DNA of 11,586 nucleotides from a bacterium (GTDB taxonomy: Bacteria > Actinomycetota > Acidimicrobiia > Acidimicrobiales > Bin134). Of the stretch, positions 6,500-11,586 are shown one piece after another. The DNA is taken from positions 1-11,586 of the forward strand of contig JAPPKI010000443.1 of assembly GCA_028820035.1 (NCBI GenBank), read 5' to 3'. Made by a program: the position numbers and the translations under genes. Every line of letters begins with the position of its first letter. The stretch's first letter is position 1. The notes under the pieces were generated by a model that saw only the letters and a list, made by a program, of their open reading frames with translations, did not search any database and was not told the DNA's origin.

Positions 6500-7045
6500 G
6501 TGAACAAAGCCCAAAAGGGCGACCAGACCGCGTTCGATGCCCTATTGCGGCGGCACTACAACCAGATTTACGCCATCTGCCGACGGCTGGCCGGCAACGA
6601 GGCCGACGCCCTGGATGCCACCCAGGAGGCGCTCATCACCCTCGTGCGGCGCATCGACCGCTTCGATGGGCGCTCGAAGTTCACCACCTGGATGCACCGG
6701 GTGGTAACCAACGCCTGTCTCGATGAGCTGCGACGGCGCGGTCGGCGTCCGGTGCCGAGCGCGGTGGACGAGCAGCCTCTGGCAACCAGCGAGCGACCCG
6801 TGGCCGAATCGGTGGCCGATCGGCTCGACATTGAGTCGGCCCTGGCCCAGCTTCCCGGAGCATTCCGGGTGCCGGTGGTGCTGTGCGACCAGCTGGGGAT
6901 GAGCTATGAGGAGATCGCCCAGGAGATGGACATTCCTCCGGGAACGGTGAGATCTCGCATCTCCCGGGGTCGCCGACGCCTGGCCGAGCTTCTGAGCGGG
7001 AACCCAGACGACCCCGGCCAACGTCACACTGGGGAGCAACCATGA
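6500..7045 (+). CDS. sigM: ECF sigma factor, SigM-like by position (181 aa)
   Basis: Region 2 spans about residues 5-80: GDQTAFDALLRRHYNQIYAI, then DALDATQEALITLVRRIDRF and FTTWMHRVVTNACLDELRRR. Region 4 spans about 111-163: ALAQLPGAFRVPVVLCDQLG, SYEEIAQEMDIPPGTVRSRI, SRGRRRL. It would direct RNA polymerase to stress-response promoters when released from its anti-sigma partner, whose start overlaps the stop (ATGA, 7042-7045). The name follows synteny with sigM upstream of trxB-trxA-cwlM-parB in mycobacteria; the family itself is certain. The GTG start at 6500 is doubtful: the only ribosome-binding-like sequence (GGGGAG, 6474-6479) is 20 bases away, and in-frame codons upstream (DDTDL) resemble the usual ECF N-terminus, yet no ATG, GTG or TTG occurs in frame back to the stop at 6437. 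Confidence 0.94.
   Translation: MNKAQKGDQTAFDALLRRHYNQIYAICRRLAGNEADALDATQEALITLVRRIDRFDGRSKFTTWMHRVVTNACLDELRRRGRRPVPSAVDEQPLATSERPVAESVADRLDIESALAQLPGAFRVPVVLCDQLGMSYEEIAQEMDIPPGTVRSRISRGRRRLAELLSGNPDDPGQRHTGEQP
6999..7025 (+). promoter_or_regulatory. possible internal ECF-type promoter before the anti-sigma gene
   Basis: GGAAC (6999-7003) is followed after 18 bases by CGTCA (7022-7026), inside the last codons of the sigma factor gene. The layout fits GGAAC-N16-18-CGTCR. A start about seven bases later would fall near the GGGGAG (7031-7036) that serves the anti-sigma ATG at 7042, leaving a very short leader. It could give negative feedback by raising anti-sigma expression when the sigma factor is free. 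Chance is not excluded, because the site overlaps coding sequence and the leader would be tight. Confidence 0.35.
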
Positions 7046-8043
7046 GCGATGAGCACGGCGAGATGACTCCACAGCAGATGGACGAGCTAGCCTCCGCCTA
7101 CTTGGACGGGGAGGCCTCTCCAGAAGAAGTCGCCCTGGTGGAAGGCGATCCCCGATTGCAGGCTCTGGTTGAGGAGCTCCGGGCGGTCAGGGATTTGATC
7201 GCCACTCCGGTTGATGCCCCTTCTCAGGAAGTCCAAGATGAGATGATCGCCCGGGCCTTGGGGCATCGCGCCCCGGTGGTGTCGTTGGACACGGCCCGGC
7301 GCCGACTGCGGGCCATTCCCCCGCAGGCCAGAGTGATTCTGGCCGCGGCCGCGGTGGTTGCGGCCATCGCTTTGGTTGGTGTGACTGTATTTCAGGGGCA
7401 AAGTGATGAATTCGCCGACGACTCGGGCCCGGCTTCAGCTCCGGCAATGGACGACGCGCCGGCCGACGCTGAACCTGAGGCACCTGCTGCTGTTGCCCCT
7501 GCCGAAGCCGAGAGCTTGGAAGTCGTTGAAGAATCGGCACCCATGGATGATTCCGGCGACTCTGGAGAGGTCTTCGCTGCGGAAGCCCCCGCCGAGGAGA
7601 TGATGGAGGAGGAAATGGCCGTCGACTTCACGGAAGCTCCCGCGGATGATGACTACGCCAGCGAAGAGCGTCCTGAGGATCAAGGCGAGCCCGAGCCGGT
7701 GATGGCCGACGAACTAGAAGTTGTACCAACATCGGTCGAAGCCCCCTTGGTATTCGAAACCGCGGCCGATCTCGCCAACTACGCAATGGAGCTTGCTGAG
7801 GAGCAGCGCGATGCTCAGGGGCTTGGGCGCCTCGAGGAAGCTACTGGTATCGATCTTATGGGCTGCCCGTTGTTCCCCGACGAAGGGCTCGAGCTACTGG
7901 CCCGATTCGATGCAGTGGTGGACGAAACCGAGGTCCAGGTTTCGGTGTACCTCAGTGGGAGCGACTTGCAGCTCACCGAGACAACACTGCCCCCCGAATG
8001 CGAACTGCTCAACTTCCACACTTTTGTCGACTGGGCCGAATAG
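7042..8043 (+). CDS. membrane-anchored anti-sigma factor of the adjacent ECF sigma factor (333 aa)
   Basis: Residues about 10-50 (MDELASAYLDGEASPEEVAL ... LVEELRAVRDLI) have the pattern of the cytoplasmic anti-sigma domain, without the HxxxCxxC zinc motif. A membrane helix lies at about 97-118 (RVILAAAAVVAAIALVGVTV). Outside, an acidic linker rich in E, D, A and P (about 120-232) leads to a C-terminal domain (about 234-333) I do not recognise. The protein has only two cysteines, C275 and C320, both in that domain, so they could form a disulfide. It should hold the sigma factor inactive at the membrane and release it on an envelope signal. The ATG has GGGGAG at 7031-7036 and overlaps the sigma stop. 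It sits where rsmA lies in mycobacteria, but the extracytoplasmic part looks lineage-specific. Confidence 0.84.
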   Translation: MSDEHGEMTPQQMDELASAYLDGEASPEEVALVEGDPRLQALVEELRAVRDLIATPVDAPSQEVQDEMIARALGHRAPVVSLDTARRRLRAIPPQARVILAAAAVVAAIALVGVTVFQGQSDEFADDSGPASAPAMDDAPADAEPEAPAAVAPAEAESLEVVEESAPMDDSGDSGEVFAAEAPAEEMMEEEMAVDFTEAPADDDYASEERPEDQGEPEPVMADELEVVPTSVEAPLVFETAADLANYAMELAEEQRDAQGLGRLEEATGIDLMGCPLFPDEGLELLARFDAVVDETEVQVSVYLSGSDLQLTETTLPPECELLNFHTFVDWAE

Positions 8044-8093
8044 CTGCCGGTCCCCGCCTCTCCCCCAACATCCGATCTGACACACCTCGGCGG

Positions 8094-8099
8094 TAGTCT
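8094..8099 (+). promoter_or_regulatory. -10-like hexamer TAGTCT before the small membrane protein gene
   Basis: TAGTCT lies in the 64-base gap after the anti-sigma gene and fits the actinobacterial TANNNT -10 pattern. Its last base is eight bases before the ATG at 8108, so transcription may begin at or next to the start codon. No ribosome binding site is visible, which fits a leaderless mRNA. No clear -35 element was found at 16-18 bases upstream. Confidence 0.4.
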
Positions 8100-8107
8100 G
8101 AAGTCCT

Positions 8108-8437
8108 ATGGCTGAAGCCTCTGAGCCGAAAGACGAAGCAACCACTGCTTCCATGCTGGGGCTGTCTGAGGACTGGCCCGAGCAGGCCGCCGATGCCGTG
8201 GTCAACGCCGTGGACAAGGTCCGCGATGTAACCACCGGGCCGGTTATCAACATCAGCCGCCTGCTGGCCTATCTCATATTCGGCGTGTTTCCCCTGATTA
8301 TCGTGCTGGTACTGGGCATCATCGCGGCGGTCCGCGGGCTGGAGATAGCCACCGGGCGGGCTTGGGCCGCGCATGGCATCCTCGGTTTGCTGTTCGTGTC
8401 ACTCGGTGCCCTTGCCTGGTCGAGGCGAGCTTCATGA
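8108..8437 (+). CDS. small two-helix membrane protein, unknown function (109 aa)
   Basis: The first 50 residues are polar, with a probable amphipathic helix (about 23-41, WPEQAADAVVNAVDKVRDV). Two hydrophobic helices follow at about 52-76 (LLAYLIFGVFPLIIVLVLGI) and 86-104 (WAAHGILGLLFVSLGALAW), and the protein ends SRRAS, so both ends would face the cytoplasm. I do not recognise a family. The stop overlaps the trxB start by ATGA (8434-8437), so the two are translationally coupled and the gene is very likely real. The place between the anti-sigma factor and trxB suggests a role near redox or envelope stress, but that is context only. Confidence 0.7.
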   Translation: MAEASEPKDEATTASMLGLSEDWPEQAADAVVNAVDKVRDVTTGPVINISRLLAYLIFGVFPLIIVLVLGIIAAVRGLEIATGRAWAAHGILGLLFVSLGALAWSRRAS

Positions 8438-9411
8438 CCGCCACTGATCAGGACATCCGCAATGTGATCATCGTCGGCTCGGGCCCGGCGGGGCTCACCG
8501 CAGCCATCTACTCGGCTCGGGCCAACCTCGCTCCCCTGGTGATCGAAGGCGAGCCATCGTCCACCAGCGACCAGCCGGGCGGGCAGCTGATGCTCACCAC
8601 CGACGTGGAGAACTACCCCGGCTTTCCCGACGGGGTGATGGGCCCGGAGCTGATGATCAAGTTCCGAGAACAGGCCCAGCGATTCGGCGCGGAGATGCTC
8701 ACCGACAAGGTCACGAAGGTGGATCTGTCGGGGCCGCCCCACGGCGTGTGGGTGGGCGATCCAGCTGCGCCCGAGCCCACCTACCGGGCGTGGGCGGTGA
8801 TCGTGTCCACCGGCGCCCAGTCGCTCATGCTGGGCCTGGAAGCCGAAGAGCGACTCATCGGCCACGGCCTGTCTACTTGTGCCACCTGCGACGGATTCTT
8901 CTTCCGAGACCAGCACATCGCCGTGGTGGGCGGGGGTGACTCCGCCATGGAGGAGGCCACCTTTTTGACTCGATTTGCCTCAAAAGTCACGGTAATACAC
9001 CGAAGAGACGAACTGCGGGCCTCCAAGATCATGCAGGATCGGGCGTTTGCCAACGATCGCATCGAGTTTCTGTGGAACAATGTGGTAACTGACATCCACG
9101 GCGAAGACAAGCTCGCCGGCATCGAAGTGCAGAACACCGTCACCGGCGAAGCCTCAGTACTGGATGTGACCGGACTGTTCATTGCCATCGGCCACCGGCC
9201 CAACACCGACCTGTTCGAAGGGCAGCTGAAGCGCAAAGAGAACGGGTATCTGGTGACCGAGTCCGACTCCAGCCGCACCGAGATTGAGGGCGTTTTCGCC
9301 TGCGGCGACGTGCAAGACGACTTCTACCGCCAGGCAGTGACCGCCGCCGGTTCGGGCTGCATGGCCGCTATCGATGCTGAGCGGTGGCTGGAGTCCGCCG
9401 GACACGGCTAA
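8434..9411 (+). CDS. trxB: thioredoxin reductase (NADPH), TrxB (325 aa)
   Basis: This flavoenzyme passes electrons from NADPH to thioredoxin in the cytoplasm. The FAD-binding motif GSGPAG is at residues 15-20, followed by the GGQL...ENYPGFP region. The redox-active disulfide CATC is at 149-152 with the following DG. The NADPH-binding motif GGGDSAMEEA starts at 166 and HRRDELRAS follows. The C-terminal FAD motif CGDVQDDFYRQAVTAAGSG starts at 290. The length fits the family. The start is the ATG at 8434, which overlaps the previous stop; an upstream ATG at 8362 in the same frame would add 24 unrelated residues and lie inside the preceding gene. The gene is followed 62 bases later by its substrate gene, trxA. 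Confidence 0.98.
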   Translation: MTATDQDIRNVIIVGSGPAGLTAAIYSARANLAPLVIEGEPSSTSDQPGGQLMLTTDVENYPGFPDGVMGPELMIKFREQAQRFGAEMLTDKVTKVDLSGPPHGVWVGDPAAPEPTYRAWAVIVSTGAQSLMLGLEAEERLIGHGLSTCATCDGFFFRDQHIAVVGGGDSAMEEATFLTRFASKVTVIHRRDELRASKIMQDRAFANDRIEFLWNNVVTDIHGEDKLAGIEVQNTVTGEASVLDVTGLFIAIGHRPNTDLFEGQLKRKENGYLVTESDSSRTEIEGVFACGDVQDDFYRQAVTAAGSGCMAAIDAERWLESAGHG

Positions 9412-9427
9412 CCCCGAAATCCGCTGA

Positions 9428-9433
9428 TAGGCT
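9428..9433 (+). promoter_or_regulatory. -10-like hexamer TAGGCT before trxA
   Basis: TAGGCT in the trxB-trxA gap (9412-9473) fits TANNNT and would start a transcript near 9440, leaving a leader of about 34 bases that contains GAAGGG (9458-9463) as ribosome binding site for the ATG at 9474. It could give trxA its own expression in addition to readthrough from trxB. No clear -35 element is visible. Confidence 0.4.
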
Positions 9434-9473
9434 GACCATTCCTCGAACGCTGCTACCGAAGGGATCCCCGAAG

Positions 9474-9803
9474 ATGGCCGAGAGCATCACCACGCTCACC
9501 AATGAGACCTTTGATGAGGTCATCGGCAGCGCGGAGCTGCCGGTTGTTGTCGATTTCTGGGCCGAGTGGTGCGGCCCGTGCAAGATGATCGCCCCGATCC
9601 TTGATGAGATCGCGGTTGAGAAGGCCGGCGTGATCAACGTGGCCAAACTCAACGTGGACGACGCCCAAGACGTGGCGCTTCGGTACCAGGTGATGAGCAT
9701 TCCCACGCTGATCGTGTTCAAAGACGGAGAGCCGGCCAAGCGGATCGTGGGCGCCAAAGGCAAGCAGCAGCTGCTTCAGGAGATCGGCGAAGTCGCCTTC
9801 TAA
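9474..9803 (+). CDS. trxA: thioredoxin (109 aa)
   Basis: The active site WCGPC is at residues 32-36 within VDFWAEWCGPCKMIAP, and the conserved cis-proline is P77 in MSIPTLIVF. The length and the final DGEPAKRIVGAKGKQQL region are those of a normal Trx fold. The protein reduces cytoplasmic disulfides and is itself reduced by the TrxB encoded just upstream. The start is the ATG at 9474 with GAAGGG about ten bases upstream; the same frame is open further back to 9384 but that part overlaps trxB and has no family match. By position it corresponds to mycobacterial trxC. Confidence 0.98.
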   Translation: MAESITTLTNETFDEVIGSAELPVVVDFWAEWCGPCKMIAPILDEIAVEKAGVINVAKLNVDDAQDVALRYQVMSIPTLIVFKDGEPAKRIVGAKGKQQLLQEIGEVAF

Positions 9804-9813
9804 TTTTCGCTCA

Positions 9814-9819
9814 TAAGCT
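9814..9819 (+). promoter_or_regulatory. -10-like hexamer TAAGCT before the cwlM-like gene
   Basis: TAAGCT in the 44-base trxA-cwlM gap fits TANNNT and would place a transcription start near 9826, just upstream of the CAGGAG ribosome binding site. It resembles the TAGTCT and TAGGCT found before the small membrane protein gene and trxA; all three are followed by G. No clear -35 is visible. Confidence 0.33.
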
Positions 9820-9833
9820 GCGGGGGGTTGTAG

Positions 9834-9839
9834 CAGGAG
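9834..9839 (+). promoter_or_regulatory. ribosome binding site CAGGAG that fixes the TTG start of the cwlM-like gene
   Basis: CAGGAG lies eight bases before TTG 9848, the ideal distance. No ATG or GTG start with a similar site exists near the beginning of the peptidoglycan-binding domain, so this decides the TTG start. Confidence 0.65.
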
Positions 9840-9847
9840 CACCAGTT

Positions 9848-10828
9848 TTGGCCGATATCCAACTCCCCACCTTGAAACGAGGAGACGAGAGCGAAGACGT
9901 CGCTCTTTTGCAGCAGCAGCTGGCAACGGCCGGGTTCGCCCTCGCCCTAGCAGCAAACGGGAGTTTTGACGCCTCCACTGCGGCAGCCGTCGCCGATTTC
10001 CAAGCCAGTCGGGGGCTGACCGTGGACGGGATCTGCGGTCCGCATACCTGGAACGCATTGCAAGAGGCCAACTGGTCGCTGGGTGATCGAAACCTGTACT
10101 TGAGCCAGCCGATGCTACGGGGGGACGACGTGGCCGAGTTGCAGCTCCGCCTGGGCTCGTTGGGTTTTGACGCCGGGCGGGTAGACGGCATTTTCGGCCC
10201 CAATACTGCCGGCGCGGTCACAGAATTCCAGGTGAACACCGGTCTGATCGTCGATGCGGTGTGCGGGGAGGAGACAACCGGCTCGCTCCAGCGCATGTCG
10301 GCCAGAGTGACGCCGGCCACGGTGGCCGCGGTTCGAGAGCGGGCCAAACTCCAGGGGGCACCTCGACGGCTGACCGAGCAGCACATCATGATCGCATCCA
10401 CGAGCACCATGGCCGCGGTGGCGGGAGAGTTGGCCACCGGTTTGCGTCGATCAGGGGCTACCGTGAGCGAGGTCTGTGACTGGCCGGAGGCCGAGCGAGC
10501 CGACGAGGCCAATCGCTTGACCGTGGATGTGTACTTGGGATTGCTCCCCTCAAAAGAAGCAGAGTGCCGAGTGGCGTACTTTGCCACCGAGGGATTTGTC
10601 TCCCCTGGCGGCAACCGGTTGGCCAGCATTCTGGGACAACGGCTCCCTGCCGCCTTGGGCATCGACGGGGCTGAAGTGAGGGGCATGCGGTTGCCCGTGC
10701 TGCGCCATACCCGCATGACCGCAGTTCAATGCCGCATCGGCCCCACCGGCCTCGTGCAAGCCCGTCTCTCCCCCCTCGCCCGCTCCATAGAAGGCAGCCT
10801 CGCCCGCTGGGCCACCCAACCTGCTTGA
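9848..10828 (+). CDS. cwlM: CwlM-like protein: two peptidoglycan-binding repeats and a degenerate amidase-like domain (326 aa)
   Basis: Two PG_binding_1 repeats are at about 12-72 (GDESEDVALLQQQL ... FDASTAAAVADFQ ... VDGICGPHTWNAL) and 92-150 (GDDVAELQLRLGSLGF ... VDGIFGPNTAGAVTEFQ). The rest (about 178-326) follows the N-acetylmuramoyl-L-alanine amidase (Amidase_3) fold, ending LPVLRHTRMTAVQCRIGP. The zinc-binding DPGHGG motif is replaced by IMIASTST, the SIHAN motif by LGLLPS, and the catalytic glutamate near the end by C295-R296, so hydrolysis is very unlikely. There is no signal peptide. In M. tuberculosis, CwlM is a cytoplasmic regulator that stimulates MurA after phosphorylation by PknB. 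This protein is shorter (326 versus about 406 residues) and ends soon after the amidase-like domain. Synteny (trxA before, parB after) supports the name. The stop abuts that of convergent parB. Confidence 0.83.
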   Translation: MADIQLPTLKRGDESEDVALLQQQLATAGFALALAANGSFDASTAAAVADFQASRGLTVDGICGPHTWNALQEANWSLGDRNLYLSQPMLRGDDVAELQLRLGSLGFDAGRVDGIFGPNTAGAVTEFQVNTGLIVDAVCGEETTGSLQRMSARVTPATVAAVRERAKLQGAPRRLTEQHIMIASTSTMAAVAGELATGLRRSGATVSEVCDWPEAERADEANRLTVDVYLGLLPSKEAECRVAYFATEGFVSPGGNRLASILGQRLPAALGIDGAEVRGMRLPVLRHTRMTAVQCRIGPTGLVQARLSPLARSIEGSLARWATQPA

Positions 10829-11586
10829 CTAAGCGTGGAGCATCACCCGATAGATGCGCTCCAGATCATCCAAGTCAGCAAACTTAATCACCAGTTTTCC
10901 CTGATCCTTGCCGAGCGTCACATCCACATTGGTACTGAGGTGATCGCTCAGCAGGCTCTCCAGTTCTAGTACCGCCGCTCCCCTATCAGCGCCGCTCTGT
11001 CCCTGTGAAAGCTGCTTGGGCTTCTTGACCGGCGGAGCAACGCTCCGGGCCTCTTTTTCAACCGTTCGCACTGTCAGGCCGTCGGCCACTGCTTTCTTGG
11101 CCAGCTTGATCAAGCGCTTCTCGTTGGAGACGCCGAGCAGGGCCCGGGCATGGCCGGCCGACAGTGAGCCGTTGACCACCATGGCTTTGACCTCGTCGGG
11201 GAGCTGCAAGAGACGCACCGTGTTCGCCACTGCCGATCGGCTCCGACCGAGTCGTTTCGCCACGGTCTCCTGGGTGAATCCGAACTCCTCAATCAACTGC
11301 TGGCACGCCGCGGCCTCCTCAATGGCGTTCAGGTCTTCGCGGTGCAGGTTCTCCAGCAGGGCCTGTTCGAGGGCATCGGCGTTTTCCGCGGTGCGGACAA
11401 CCGCGGGAATCCGATCCAGTCCCGCCTGTCGGGCGGCCCGGCAACGGCGCTCGCCGGCGATCAGCTCGTATCTTCCGTCTTCACTGGGGCGGACCAACAC
11501 CGGCTGGAGCACGCCAACTTCTCGGATCGACTCTGTGAGCACATTCAATGCCGCCTGGTCGAACTTGTCTCGGGGCTGGTACGGAT
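10829..11586 (-). CDS. parB: chromosome-partitioning protein ParB (5' end outside window)
   Basis: The frame runs past the window edge: the codons before TTG 11548 read PYQPRDKFDQAAL, the normal lead-in of the ParB N-terminal domain, so that TTG is an internal leucine and about 251 residues are seen. Motifs in order are SIREVGVLQPVLVRP, the CTP-binding AGERRCRAARQAGL, ALLENLHREDLNAIEEA, a helix-turn-helix (FTQETVAKRLGRSRSAVANT), AGHARALLG, a charged linker and the C-terminal dimerisation domain. ParB loads at parS sites near the origin, slides as a CTP-dependent clamp and works with ParA to segregate the chromosome. parA should lie just beyond the window. It is convergent with the cwlM-like gene and their stop codons are directly adjacent. 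Confidence 0.97.
   Translation of the reverse strand, partial: PYQPRDKFDQAALNVLTESIREVGVLQPVLVRPSEDGRYELIAGERRCRAARQAGLDRIPAVVRTAENADALEQALLENLHREDLNAIEEAAACQQLIEEFGFTQETVAKRLGRSRSAVANTVRLLQLPDEVKAMVVNGSLSAGHARALLGVSNEKRLIKLAKKAVADGLTVRTVEKEARSVAPPVKKPKQLSQGQSGADRGAAVLELESLLSDHLSTNVDVTLGKDQGKLVIKFADLDDLERIYRVMLHA

Noticed and set aside
7550..7690. Repeated EAPA/EEM-type codons in the anti-sigma linker as possible tandem DNA repeats
   Set aside because: The repetition is of amino-acid composition only; no regular period is visible at the DNA level.
8269..8916. 215-residue open frame antisense to the small membrane protein gene and trxB
   Set aside because: No domain, no ribosome binding site, and it overlaps two well-supported genes.
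9811..10716. 301-residue open frame antisense to the cwlM-like gene
   Set aside because: Serine-, arginine- and proline-rich shadow composition typical of the reverse frame of a GC-rich gene; no recognisable domain.
11546..11548. TTG as start of parB
   Set aside because: Codons beyond it up to the window edge encode the conserved ParB lead-in (PYQPRDKFDQAA), so the gene begins outside the window.

Overview
The window looks like a chromosomal segment of a high-GC actinobacterium, probably close to the replication origin. The main reason is gene order. An ECF sigma factor, its anti-sigma factor, a small membrane protein, trxB, trxA and a CwlM-like protein run rightward and meet parB running leftward. 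This closely follows the sigM - rsmA - trxB2 - trxC - cwlM - parB order of Mycobacterium tuberculosis. GC content in the lines I counted by hand is about 53-60% on the left and about 58-68% on the right. The overall style suggests a non-mycobacterial lineage, perhaps Acidimicrobiia, but that is inference only.

Left block (1-4959, all + strand): the 3' end of a Tad/Flp pilus module. It holds the C-terminus of a TadC-like inner-membrane platform protein, a 68-residue Flp-like pilin candidate, and three TadE/TadG-like minor pseudopilins. It ends with a 993-residue membrane protein carrying two LysM domains and a C-terminal SARP-type winged helix plus BTAD domain. From the pilin candidate onward the genes overlap by 4 bases or sit 2 bases apart, so they are almost certainly co-transcribed and translationally coupled. 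The last protein looks like a membrane-spanning one-component regulator: wall-binding LysM domains outside, DNA-binding domain inside.

Middle block (4956-8043): a DUF4349 lipoprotein on the - strand, divergent from an ECF sigma factor that overlaps its membrane-anchored anti-sigma factor. The lipoprotein gene has a good ECF-type promoter (GGAAC-N17-CGTC) and strong ribosome binding site, so it is probably a target of this sigma factor. The lipoprotein and the anti-sigma factor both carry long acidic, low-complexity extracytoplasmic linkers.

Right block (8108-11586): a small two-helix membrane protein overlapping trxB (thioredoxin reductase), trxA (thioredoxin), a CwlM-like protein whose amidase-like domain has lost its zinc-ligand motifs, and the 5'-truncated parB. 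Three short intergenic gaps here carry a similar -10-like hexamer (TARNCT).

No tRNA, rRNA, CRISPR array, insertion sequence or convincing strong terminator was seen. No gene-free stretch exceeds 300 bases; the longest is the 134-base divergent intergenic region 6366-6499.
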